Shown here: piece by piece, positions 44,501-52,641 of the stretch
Layout: each line of letters begins with the position of its first letter
How positions within the stretch are numbered: the stretch's first letter is position 1
Origin: Bergeyella_A cardium
Lineage (GTDB): Bacteria; Bacteroidota; Bacteroidia; Flavobacteriales; Weeksellaceae
DNA length: 64,000 bases
Reading direction: 5' to 3' (one strand)
Assembly: GCF_030012605.2 (NCBI RefSeq)
Contig: NZ_CP114055.2
Notes under the pieces: generated by a model
What the model was told of the DNA's origin: nothing
Database searches by the model: none
What the model saw: only the letters and a program-made list of their open reading frames with translations
Made by a program: the position numbers and the translations under genes

Positions 44501-45811
44501 TTAGGGATTTAATATTCTTTTTCTCTGCAAAGAAATAAACTTGGGACTATCTACATTTTTAAGATAATTGGTAAGGCTTGGCTTGCTCATACTGTCTTTG
44601 GTAAGGTATATTCTGCCTCCAAAATCCTCTACAATTTTATCTAAACTCTCCACTAATTTTTTGAGTTTAGAATTTACTTTGAAGTCTAACGCAAGGGTAT
44701 AGCCCTCCATAGGAAAGGAATTATACGCCTGTGGATTATTCTTACCGAAGAGTTTTAGTACTGCGAGGAAAGAACCGTTGCCCGACTTAGCAATCGTTTC
44801 AAGGATTTTTCTCATCCCCTCCTTGCCCTTATCTTTTGGGATTACCATCTGATACTGTATAAAGCCTTTCTTACCATAGATTTTGTTCCATTCATTAACT
44901 GCATCAAGGGGGTAAAAGAAAGGTTCATAATGCACAAAATTATTTACTTGCTTCTTCGCTTGCTTATAAAAATACAGCCAGTTGAATATTTTTATGGTCA
45001 AAGAATTCAGTACAAAACTCGGAAAGTAAAACGGCACAGTAGGCATAAATGATTTCTTGAGTTTCAGTGCATTTTTTTGTAATGATGCCGGTAGCTCTGC
45101 TTTCAGAGCGTGTTCTCCTCTCATCAGAATAGAGCGCCCGATATTCTTCCCCTTCTGCAAACAATCGATCCAGGCTACGGTATAAGTCCAAGACTCACTT
45201 TCTTCAAAGAGTTTAAAAATCTCATCTAAATTCTCCGCTTTAATGCTTTCCTGCCGAATATAAACGGATTCAATATTCTTCAACTTTATTTTTGCGGAGA
45301 GAATAATCCCCGTAAGCCCCATTCCACCGACAGTTGCCCAAAAGGTTTCCGCATTCTGCTCTCGGGAGCAGAGAATAATCTCCCCATTCTCTTTCATCAG
45401 TCTAAATTCTATTACATACTCGGAAAAGCAGCCTTCTGCGTGATGATTCTTACCGTGTACATCAGAGGCTATTGCCCCTCCTACACTCACAAATTTGGTA
45501 CCTGGCGTTACATTCAGAAAATATCCCTGAGGCACAACGACCTCTAATATATCGGATAAAAGCACTCCAGCCTCACATTCTATAATGCCTTCTATCCTAT
45601 CAAAACTGATGAATTTATTAAGCCTTTTGGTAGAAAAAATATTCTCTGCCAATGAAGCATCTCCATAGCATCTTCCATTTCCTCTTGCAATGATTTCCCT
45701 ATTTCTAAGCACAAAATCCTTTATTTTACTTAGAGTGTCCTCAGACTTCATTACTTTTTCTACTACTGGGAAGTTGCCCCAATTGGTTACTTTCTGTTTA
45801 TATTCTGGCAT
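44501..45811 (-). CDS. dprE1: FAD-binding oxidoreductase, DprE1-like (decaprenylphosphoryl-ribose 2'-oxidase)
   Basis: This 436-residue VAO/PCMH-type flavoprotein begins MPEYKQKVTNWGNFPVVE and has the FAD-binding ARGNGRCYGDAS and VGGAIASDVHGKNHHAEG, the latter nearly as in mycobacterial DprE1. The C-terminal RIYLTKDSMSKP supplies Lys405, which aligns with the catalytic Lys418 of M. tuberculosis DprE1. In EGYTLALDF, Ala374 stands at the position that, as I remember it, is Cys387 in that enzyme. Neighbours encoding UbiA and DprE2 homologues make the arabinose-lipid pathway the best reading. The enzyme would oxidise the 2'-OH of polyprenyl-phosphoryl-ribose. Confidence 0.86.
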   Translation of the reverse strand: MPEYKQKVTNWGNFPVVEKVMKSEDTLSKIKDFVLRNREIIARGNGRCYGDASLAENIFSTKRLNKFISFDRIEGIIECEAGVLLSDILEVVVPQGYFLNVTPGTKFVSVGGAIASDVHGKNHHAEGCFSEYVIEFRLMKENGEIILCSREQNAETFWATVGGMGLTGIILSAKIKLKNIESVYIRQESIKAENLDEIFKLFEESESWTYTVAWIDCLQKGKNIGRSILMRGEHALKAELPASLQKNALKLKKSFMPTVPFYFPSFVLNSLTIKIFNWLYFYKQAKKQVNNFVHYEPFFYPLDAVNEWNKIYGKKGFIQYQMVIPKDKGKEGMRKILETIAKSGNGSFLAVLKLFGKNNPQAYNSFPMEGYTLALDFKVNSKLKKLVESLDKIVEDFGGRIYLTKDSMSKPSLTNYLKNVDSPKFISLQRKRILNP

Positions 45812-45859
45812 AGTCTAATGATGAATAGTCAATTAAAATAAATCTCAACCGCTCTAAAA

Positions 45860-46747
45860 TTAATTATGATAATAAATCAAGAGCAGGAAGCAGAGAATCC
45901 AAAGCAAAAGGGTAAGCTGTATATATCGGTCTCTGTAAATAATCTTGGTGGGAGATTCCGTTCGGTTATACACCAATGTCTGCTGCAAATACCGAAGAAA
46001 AGCAAAAACCACGAAGATAAAAGTATAAAATACCTTCTGCCCAAACCTCTCCTGAACCTCTGGCGTAATGGTAAACATTAAATAGGAAATAATCCCCAGC
46101 GTAACCGATACCGAAAGTGCAATATCCGCAAACTGCACATTATAGCCGTCTAATGCCCTACGAGTTTTACCTGTAAGCTGTGCATTAATCAGCTCTCCCC
46201 TTCTCTTTCCAATGGCGAGAACCAATGCTAAAACAAAAGTCAAAAGTATCGCCCACTGAGAGATAATAATCCCCGTAGCATAGCCCCCTGCCAATACCCG
46301 AAGTACAAAGCCCAAAGCAATAATACTGATATCTATAATCGCTATATGCTTCAGCTTAAAAGTATAGGCGAGGTTCATTATAAAATAGGAAACGATGATA
46401 GCCACAAACCGCCAGTCTGTATGCTCCAAACAGCAGAAACCTATGCACACAAGCCCAGCAATAAGGCATAGCAATCCTACAAAAACAAGCCGTGCAACGG
46501 ATTTTGAAATAGCCCCGCTTGCTAACGGTCGTCGTCTTTTTATCGGGTGTTTTCTATCGGCTTCTATATCTATGTAGTCATTAATTATATAAATAGAACT
46601 TGCTGTAAGCGAGAATACAGCAAAAGCAAAAAGGCTTTCAATAAAAAGTGAAAACTCAAAAATTTTCCCAGAAAAAAAGAGCGGAACAAAAACAAAGATA
46701 TTCTTGACCCACTGCTCTATTCTCAAAAGTTTTAAGTATTTAATCAT
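45860..46747 (-). CDS. UbiA-family prenyltransferase, DPPR-synthase-like
   Basis: This is a 295-residue membrane protein with about nine helices. The prenyl-phosphate/metal motif is INDYIDIEADRKHPIKRRRPLASG, which closely resembles the N-D-x-x-D-x-x-x-D-R-x-H-P motif of decaprenyl-phosphate phosphoribosyltransferase (Rv3806c). The second motif lies in LAYTFKLKHIAIIDI. It would join PRPP to polyprenyl phosphate on the cytoplasmic side. First gene of the operon, 48 bp before dprE1; a TACTTTTG box lies 18 nt upstream. Confidence 0.88.
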   Translation of the reverse strand: MIKYLKLLRIEQWVKNIFVFVPLFFSGKIFEFSLFIESLFAFAVFSLTASSIYIINDYIDIEADRKHPIKRRRPLASGAISKSVARLVFVGLLCLIAGLVCIGFCCLEHTDWRFVAIIVSYFIMNLAYTFKLKHIAIIDISIIALGFVLRVLAGGYATGIIISQWAILLTFVLALVLAIGKRRGELINAQLTGKTRRALDGYNVQFADIALSVSVTLGIISYLMFTITPEVQERFGQKVFYTFIFVVFAFLRYLQQTLVYNRTESPTKIIYRDRYIQLTLLLWILCFLLLIYYHN

Positions 46748-46765
46748 CCATCCTGTTTAGAGTTG

Positions 46766-46773
46766 CAAAAGTA
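46766..46773 (-). promoter_or_regulatory. -7 element of the arabinose-lipid operon (TACTTTTG, reverse strand)
   Basis: CAAAAGTA on the plus strand, 18 nt before the UbiA-like ATG. It is the only good box before the four genes. Confidence 0.58.
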
Positions 46774-46831
46774 GCCATTTAATCGGATTTTCTATGTGCT
46801 CAAAACGATTTTTTAAACCTAATGATGAAGC

Positions 46832-48250
46832 TTAGCATTCCGCTACATTTACAGCAATGGCAAGCCCACCCTCAGAGGTTTCTTTAAATCTTTCATTCAT
46901 ACTTTGGGCGGTATCCCACATAGATTGTATCACCTCATCAAGGGAGACGATGGCTTTCTTAGGGTCGCTCTCCATTGCGATATTCGCAGCGGTTATTGCC
47001 TTTATTGCTCCCATAGAATTTCGCTCTATGCACGGAATCTGAACCAGCCCACCAATCGGGTCACAGGTAAGGCCGAGATGATGCTCCATCGCGATTTCTG
47101 CTGCCATTAGAACTTGTTCAGGACTGCCCCCCATTATCTCGGTAAGCCCCGCCGCTGCCATAGCAGAAGAAACACCGATCTCCGCCTGGCAACCTCCCAT
47201 AGCGGCAGAGATGGTTGCATTTTTCTTAAAGAGCGTACCGATCTCCCCAGCCACGAGTATAAAACGGATAATATCCTCATCCGAAGTATGAGGGGTAAAG
47301 GCCTGAGAGTACATCAGTACGGCGGGGATTACTCCGCTCGCTCCATTAGTCGGTGCCGTAATAATGCGCCCAAAGCTGGCATTCTCCTCATTTACGGAAA
47401 GAGCAAAGCAGGAAATCCACTTATTCACAGCGGTGAAATCCTTCGGAGCAGAAATTACAGCATCAAACCACTCATTCATATTCTTATACACTTTATCTCC
47501 GAGGAGTTTTTGGTTTAAATCGTGAGCACGGCGGGTTACTTTCAGCCCACCAGGCAGTATGCCCTGCTTATTCACCCCTTTGTAGATACACTCCTTAATG
47601 TGTTTCCAGATGCTCAGGGCTTCTTTCTCTGTTTCTTCTCGGCTGCGCCAGCTCTCTTCATTCAAATAGATAAGGTCAGACAGCTTGCTAAGCCCTAATT
47701 TATTCAGATATTTGATGATATCCTTACCGTTGTGGCAAGGGTAAAGCGTTCTTATGCAATGCTCCTCGATAGAATTATTCTCCTGAGTCGCTACAAACCC
47801 ACCGCCTACGGAATAGTAATCCTGCTCGAGCACCTCTCCATCATTAAACACCGCTCGGAAAATCATTCCATTGGGGTGGAAGTCCAGCGACTTCTGTTTA
47901 TTCAGGACTAAATGATGACCATAAACAAACGGGAGCCTCACCTCACCAGCGAGGAGAATCTGATTTTCGGTTTTAATCCTCTCTATCTTTTCGTCTATGG
48001 TATTGGTATCGATGGTTCGGAAGTTCTCGCCAGAGAGCCCAAGCATCCCTGCGATATCGGTACCGTGACCGACGCCTGTCTTCGCCAGAGAACCGAAGAA
48101 CTCCACGAAGACCTCCTTTACTTCGCTTAGCGGTCTGTGCCTTTTTATCTGGTCTATAAACATTTCAGCAGCGTTCCAAGGGCCCATCGTATGGGAGCTG
48201 GAAGGGCCTATGCCTACTTTAATAATCTCAAAAACGGATATGGACTGCAT
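46832..48250 (-). CDS. sdaA: L-serine ammonia-lyase, single-chain iron-sulfur type
   Basis: This 472-residue enzyme deaminates serine to pyruvate and ammonia. The N-terminal beta domain (SVFEIIKVGIGPSSSHTMGPW) and alpha domain (APTNGASGVIPAVL, GGCQAEIGVSSAMAAAGL, LTCDPIGGLVQIPCIERN) are fused in one chain. Cysteines in GGCQAE, LTCDP and IPCIERN are those that hold the 4Fe-4S cluster in the family. The start at 48250 (MQSISVFEI) is preferred: an upstream ATG at 48283 lies within a TATTTTTG promoter box. Confidence 0.95.
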   Translation of the reverse strand: MQSISVFEIIKVGIGPSSSHTMGPWNAAEMFIDQIKRHRPLSEVKEVFVEFFGSLAKTGVGHGTDIAGMLGLSGENFRTIDTNTIDEKIERIKTENQILLAGEVRLPFVYGHHLVLNKQKSLDFHPNGMIFRAVFNDGEVLEQDYYSVGGGFVATQENNSIEEHCIRTLYPCHNGKDIIKYLNKLGLSKLSDLIYLNEESWRSREETEKEALSIWKHIKECIYKGVNKQGILPGGLKVTRRAHDLNQKLLGDKVYKNMNEWFDAVISAPKDFTAVNKWISCFALSVNEENASFGRIITAPTNGASGVIPAVLMYSQAFTPHTSDEDIIRFILVAGEIGTLFKKNATISAAMGGCQAEIGVSSAMAAAGLTEIMGGSPEQVLMAAEIAMEHHLGLTCDPIGGLVQIPCIERNSMGAIKAITAANIAMESDPKKAIVSLDEVIQSMWDTAQSMNERFKETSEGGLAIAVNVAEC

Positions 48251-48280
48251 AATCGCAAAGGGTTTTAAAATATGATAAGG

Positions 48281-48288
48281 CAAAAATA
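48281..48288 (-). promoter_or_regulatory. -7 element of sdaA (TATTTTTG, reverse strand)
   Basis: CAAAAATA on the plus strand, 30 nt before the ATG at 48250 and overlapping the alternative upstream ATG. Confidence 0.55.
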
Positions 48289-48383
48289 TTTAATTCAAAG
48301 AACAGATACAAAAAATACCAAAACAAGGAAGATTTTCAACCCCTGAAAAAGCGCCCCTACAGGCTCATCTGAGAAGGGTAAGA

Positions 48384-48471
48384 AATTCTTCCCAGTGTTT
48401 TTAGTAAAACATCCGCATGTTTTAGACAATTCTTCCCAGTGTTTTAATCAATTCGTCCGTATCTTTTTTTA
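48384..48471. repeat. Four 22-bp tandem units between sdaA and the DUF2207 gene
   Basis: Units begin at 48384, 48406, 48428 and 48450, exactly 22 bp apart. Units 1 and 3 share the 18-mer AATTCTTCCCAGTGTTTT without change; units 2 and 4 are diverged (CATCCGCATGTTTT, AATTCGTCCGTATC). Nothing else is recognised in this 290-bp gap. Confidence 0.8.
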
Positions 48472-48539
48472 AGGCTAATGAATCATCAGAGAAAAAGATG
48501 CTCATCGATTCAAAATTTAATACCGAAAAGCGGGGCAGA

Positions 48540-50459
48540 TTACCAGCCGCCGCCACCACCACCTCCTCCTCCGCCGCCAGAGAAGCCCCCACCAGAGGAA
48601 CCACTCGACCAAGAGGAGGACGAGCCCACATTAGAGCTGGAGGTCGGAGCAATGCTCGATACACTGATGGAGCTCGCCAAGCTGCTGTACAGCGCTGCAC
48701 TTACATAAGGAGCACTCGCCTCGTATGCCTCTCGCTCTTCTTCGGACATTGTATTGAGGACATTGCTAAACTTCTTGCCCCAGATGTTCTGCACACCCAG
48801 AACCATCGCATACGGAAGGTACTTTTGGAAGACTTCTGGCGTCATCTTCGGTGGGTTGTGGAACTGCATCAGCTTGGTCTCAGCAGCGCCCAAATACATT
48901 TTAAAGCCCTCAATCTCCGATTGTATCTTCAGCTTCTCTGCGTCTGGCTGCGTCATCAGATAAGCATAATAGAACATCACCTGAGCACCGATACAGCCGA
49001 AAACCATAAGGGAGGAAAAGGAAATATCATCTGGGTCATAGAGCGAACCGAGAAAGAAAACCGATCCTACCACTTCCAACCCGATAACAACGAGCAAGAA
49101 AATCCTGAAAGCGAGATAGCGCATCGGCCAGAAGCAAACGATTAATACCCCAAAAAAGACAATCCCTATAGTCATTGCCAAAGTGAGAAGACCGCCCCAA
49201 TCCGAATTAAAGTAGAAAGTATGCAGAACTCCGAGCGACATCAAGGAGAGAAGAAAAACTCCTATCGCCCTTAGCGAAGCCTTGAGATTGAGCTTTGTTT
49301 CTAAGAGTTTAGTGTATTTAAAGGTTACGGATACTCGGAATTTCTCTACCATACGCTCCATCTCCTCATCATAGCTCGACTCTATGGTGAAGCTCTTTCT
49401 TCCGTTTTTAAAGAGGCGTCTCAAGAGTATTTGCTCCTCTTCTGGCAGGTCTTCGCTGGCATCTTTCAGTTTGATGATTTTAAAAACGCGCTTACCCTCC
49501 TCCTCGATTTTAATGTACTTCTTCACTGCCAGATGGGTGAGCGATGCGGAGACCAGCTTTTTATCAAAGTCCTCTTTAAGGATATAGCCCAAATCTGCCA
49601 CCGATAATTTCCTCGGCACTGAGTATTGAGGGATAACTAAAGGCTTTTCTGGGTCTTTGCCCTCTGCCTGCCACCTCCTGTAAAGGAAAAAGCTCCCCAC
49701 AAGGCTTATAAGAAGGATGAGGAATAGCATAAAGTACTGCTCTCCAAAAGTGGGCGGTTCTGGCTCTTGGATAATGCCTTTCTTTATTCCCGCCGCTACG
49801 GTAAGCCCTTCGTGTGGCGCGAGATGATACGCCTGAAAGTGGATTACATTTTTAGAGAGGAGCTTGCTGGAGCAGTCGTGATCGGTAGAACCTGCTGCAC
49901 CCGTATAGCAGGCTTGTTGCAGGATTTCCGCACCCTTAGGGAAGGTAATGGTCGCTTCGCATAAGCCGATATCAAAGCTCCATCCGTTGCCGCTCACATT
50001 CCAATAGAGCTCATCAAAGTCATTATAAAAGCCAATCTGGTTGGTCGCTGTATATTCTATCTCGTATTCATAATCGCCCTCACTCAGGTAGGTGTCTTCG
50101 CTCCCGATATAGATTTTGAGTTCGTCTTCTGTTTTGGTCTTGTAAGGTACGGCTTCTCCGTCCTTTTTCACGGAGAGGATTTCGGTTTTCACCTTTAGTC
50201 TTCTCCCCTTCAGCTCACGGCTAAGAGGGAGGCTCCTTACAATACCACGCTTGATTTCTTCACCCTTTGAGCGCACTTTAATCTGCTCCTTTACCTTGAT
50301 GGTCTTCGGGTCTTTATCTACATTGATAAAGGATTTAAAGCTAAGAATACCCTCAACATCATTTTCATAATATTTAGGATAGCCCAAAGAATCGCCACTC
50401 GCCTGCTGGGCAAAAGACTGAGCGAAGAGAAATATCAACAGGAAAGAAAATATTCTCAT
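48540..50459 (-). CDS. DUF2207 domain-containing membrane protein
   Basis: This is a 639-residue protein with a signal peptide (1-17), an extracytoplasmic DUF2207 domain (about 30-235) with FYNDFDELYWNVSGNGW, a membrane segment at about 250, a cytoplasmic-type linker and three or four further membrane segments near 400-490. It ends with a Ser-rich stretch and a glycine run closing in Trp (GGGFSGGGGGGG...W), which is a common ending in this family. Function is unknown. It lies 18 bp behind lemA in one operon, a frequent pairing. Confidence 0.88.
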   Translation of the reverse strand: MRIFSFLLIFLFAQSFAQQASGDSLGYPKYYENDVEGILSFKSFINVDKDPKTIKVKEQIKVRSKGEEIKRGIVRSLPLSRELKGRRLKVKTEILSVKKDGEAVPYKTKTEDELKIYIGSEDTYLSEGDYEYEIEYTATNQIGFYNDFDELYWNVSGNGWSFDIGLCEATITFPKGAEILQQACYTGAAGSTDHDCSSKLLSKNVIHFQAYHLAPHEGLTVAAGIKKGIIQEPEPPTFGEQYFMLFLILLISLVGSFFLYRRWQAEGKDPEKPLVIPQYSVPRKLSVADLGYILKEDFDKKLVSASLTHLAVKKYIKIEEEGKRVFKIIKLKDASEDLPEEEQILLRRLFKNGRKSFTIESSYDEEMERMVEKFRVSVTFKYTKLLETKLNLKASLRAIGVFLLSLMSLGVLHTFYFNSDWGGLLTLAMTIGIVFFGVLIVCFWPMRYLAFRIFLLVVIGLEVVGSVFFLGSLYDPDDISFSSLMVFGCIGAQVMFYYAYLMTQPDAEKLKIQSEIEGFKMYLGAAETKLMQFHNPPKMTPEVFQKYLPYAMVLGVQNIWGKKFSNVLNTMSEEEREAYEASAPYVSAALYSSLASSISVSSIAPTSSSNVGSSSSWSSGSSGGGFSGGGGGGGGGGGW

Positions 50460-50477
50460 CGTTTTGTGATTAATGGA

Positions 50478-51032
50478 TTAGAATTTCACTTGTGGAACGG
50501 CTCTCTCGGCAGGGTTTTCCAACTCGAAGAACGGTGAAGTACGGAAGCCAAACATCCCCGCAACGATATTTTTCGGGAAGGTCTGTATTGCGGTATTCTG
50601 CTCCCTCACGGTGCCGTTGTAGTACCTGCGGGCAGACTCTATATTGTCTTCTATCTCCGTCAGCTGGCTCTGGAGCTGTAGGAAGTTGGTATTCGCTTTA
50701 AGGTCTGGGTAGCTCTCTACCACTGCATTCAGGTGGAGCATTGCATTGCTCAGTGCTTTCTCCGCCTCTGCCTTGCCCTCTGTGGTGCTTGCAGATATTG
50801 CTTTGCTTCTCGCCTCGGTAACTTCCTTAAATACTGATTTCTCGTGCTCTGCATAGCCTTTTACAATCTCCACGAGGTTGGGGATAAGGTCGTGCCTCTT
50901 TTTGAGGAAAACCTCTATGCCACTCCACGCCTCCTGTACCAGCATTCTCAGCTTTACAAGGCTATTATACATCAAGATAAAAAGAAGTGCAACCACTCCA
51001 ATGACAATAAGAACGATAACTTGTGTGCTCAT
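50478..51032 (-). CDS. lemA: LemA family protein
   Basis: This 184-residue protein has a short N-terminal membrane helix (about 5-25) and a long helical bundle with the LemA signature: AWSGIEVFLKKRHDLIPNLVEIVKGYAEHEKSVF, then FLQLQSQLTEIEDNIESARRYYNGTVREQNTAIQTFPKNIVAGMFGF. The family is widespread; its role is not settled. It is co-transcribed with the DUF2207 gene 18 bp downstream. Confidence 0.93.
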   Translation of the reverse strand: MSTQVIVLIVIGVVALLFILMYNSLVKLRMLVQEAWSGIEVFLKKRHDLIPNLVEIVKGYAEHEKSVFKEVTEARSKAISASTTEGKAEAEKALSNAMLHLNAVVESYPDLKANTNFLQLQSQLTEIEDNIESARRYYNGTVREQNTAIQTFPKNIVAGMFGFRTSPFFELENPAERAVPQVKF

Positions 51033-51081
51033 AAGTATTTAATTTAAAACCTTGCATAGTTACGAAAAATATTGGAGCTAT

Positions 51082-51175
51082 ACACCATAGGTATGGGGCA
51101 GCCACACGATAATGTGAGACACCCTCACACGAGAGTGTGGGAGGTTCTCACACGGGAATGTGGGTTATCTCAGCA
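51082..51175. repeat. Three 23-bp palindromic tandem units
   Basis: CACACG starts at 51103, 51126 and 51149, exactly 23 bp apart. Each is followed after 2-4 bases by its complement TGTG (CACACGATAATGTG, CACACGAGAGTGTG, CACACGGGAATGTG), so every unit forms a stem-loop. It lies between lemA and a decayed TonB-receptor gene. Confidence 0.82.
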
Positions 51176-51197
51176 GCTCCCTACACGATAAATCCCG

Positions 51198-51416
51198 CTA
51201 AAACTTAAATCTAATACCACGGATACCTTAATCGGGAGCATAGATATAGTCAGGGCTAAACTCTAAACTGTGAGAGTTAGGTACGCCTCGGTTATCAAAC
51301 GGGTCTTCAATGCGGGAGATAAGGAATGGGAGGTTCTTTGTAGGCTTCCAATCCAGCAAGTTTTTTACCCCTGCGTAGATCCCCCTGTTCTTAATGCCCT
51401 CGTAAGTAAACATTAT
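51198..51416 (-). pseudogene. C-terminal remnant of a TonB-dependent receptor
   Basis: The frame reads GIYAGVKNLLDWKPTKNLPFLISRIEDPFDNRG and ends SPDYIYAPD before a TAA (51228-51230). Past that stop the same frame continues GIRGIRFKF and then TAG (51198-51200). TonB-dependent receptors typically end YAPNQGIRGfxgxRF, so the TAA is best read as a CAA-to-TAA nonsense change at a glutamine. The 5' part of a gene expected to be over 700 codons is absent: an in-frame stop occurs just upstream of 51416. The family call rests on the GVKNLL and GIRG motifs. Confidence 0.72.
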
Positions 51417-51523
51417 GTTCTAAAGACTGAACCAAGGAGAGTATTGCGGGCGCGGATCATTATGCGATTTTTCTTATGCAATAAAAAAATCTCCTTTATA
51501 GCGGGAAATTTTTCTTTGGTTTC

Positions 51524-52594
51524 TTAGAATTTATTGATTTCAAACTTCAGAGAAAAGAAATTCGAGTAGAAATTAGACCCACTAATGCCCGAGTTGGTTA
51601 TTGCATAGTCCAGACTGAGCCCTTTATACTTAATTCCCACCCCAGCACTTGGTTGGAAAGATACTTTTCGCTTCAGATCTTCAATATCGGTTATGGTTTG
51701 GAACCTATTCACCCCAAGACGAACGAAAATCATATCCTGATATTTCAGTTCCGCTCCTGCAAAAGGCGTAATACTCGCAAAATCTGTCGATACAAGCGCT
51801 GAAGTCTTTGCAAAATCTACATTAACGCCCACTTCTGGTAGCAAATCAAGCTCTCTACTCAGCTCAAATTTCTTACTCGCTGCCAAATTGAGCTTCGGTG
51901 TGGTGATTTCCAACTTTTGCTTTGGCACAGGGTTAAACTCCTGCCCATTAACAATTGTGGAGAGCTCCTTTCTATTAATATCCCAGAAGTTTGTCGTCGT
52001 CGTCGCATCACGAAGCATCGCACCAAAAGCCCAATCACTCTCAGTACGATACATCGCACCCACATCAAAGCCAAAACCAAAGGAGTTGGCAAACTTACCC
52101 ACATTCCTATGGACGATTTTCGCATTCACCCCCACACTTAGTCGGCTATTCGCCCGAAAAGCATACGAAATAATTCCCGCATAATCCGCCTGAGAGAACT
52201 TTCGTATCTTGTCATAGTCGATATTCCCCTCAGTATCGATGAGTTTCGTCGTATCCAATATATTATCAACCCCCAATCGAACCAATGACACCCCAAACAC
52301 CCCCGAATTACCCTCCAGCGGCTTTGCAAAGGCAAGATAATCGTATTTTGCTATCGATTCAAAGTACTCTGCGTGCATCCCCGCCGCTTGCCAGCCGTCA
52401 TCCACGCCCATAAGCCCCGCTGGGTTCCACATTGGCGAATAAACATCCTCTTGATGAGATACTACCGCCCCTCCAAGCGCCAATCCCCGCGCACCAGCGC
52501 CAATATTCAAAAATTCATTAGAATACTTCCTCACAACCTGCGCACCAAGCCCAGAAAAGCCCATCGCAAGGATAAAAAATATCGTCTTTTTCAT
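51524..52594 (-). CDS. PorV/PorQ family outer-membrane protein
   Basis: This is a 356-residue barrel with a signal peptide (about 1-18, MKKTIFFILAMGFSGLGAQ). It opens with YSNEFLNIGAGARGLALGGAVVSHQEDVYSPMWNPAGL, the FadL-like start of PorV/PorQ-type proteins, and ends NFFSLKFEINKF. In Bacteroidota, PorV is the shuttle of type IX secretion; this paralogue is not PorV itself as far as I can judge and its role is open. The start at 52594 is chosen because the 102-residue upstream extension overlaps the DMT gene and lacks sense. A weak hairpin (51466-51491) may terminate it. Confidence 0.85.
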   Translation of the reverse strand: MKKTIFFILAMGFSGLGAQVVRKYSNEFLNIGAGARGLALGGAVVSHQEDVYSPMWNPAGLMGVDDGWQAAGMHAEYFESIAKYDYLAFAKPLEGNSGVFGVSLVRLGVDNILDTTKLIDTEGNIDYDKIRKFSQADYAGIISYAFRANSRLSVGVNAKIVHRNVGKFANSFGFGFDVGAMYRTESDWAFGAMLRDATTTTNFWDINRKELSTIVNGQEFNPVPKQKLEITTPKLNLAASKKFELSRELDLLPEVGVNVDFAKTSALVSTDFASITPFAGAELKYQDMIFVRLGVNRFQTITDIEDLKRKVSFQPSAGVGIKYKGLSLDYAITNSGISGSNFYSNFFSLKFEINKF

Positions 52595-52599
52595 AGTTT

Positions 52600-52641
52600 T
52601 AATTGTATTTAATGCTATTTTAATAGTATTTAATGCCGTTT
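52600..52641. repeat. 21-bp direct repeat at the DMT stop codon
   Basis: TAATTGTATTTAATGC (52600) and TAATAGTATTTAATGC (52621) are two 21-bp tandem units. The second contains the stop and final residues of the DMT gene; the first lies in the leader of the PorV/PorQ-type gene. Confidence 0.7.

Noticed and set aside
48498..49145. 215-codon plus-strand frame over the 3' end of the DUF2207 gene
   Set aside because: It arises from the low-complexity glycine tail read in antisense; composition is unnatural for a protein.
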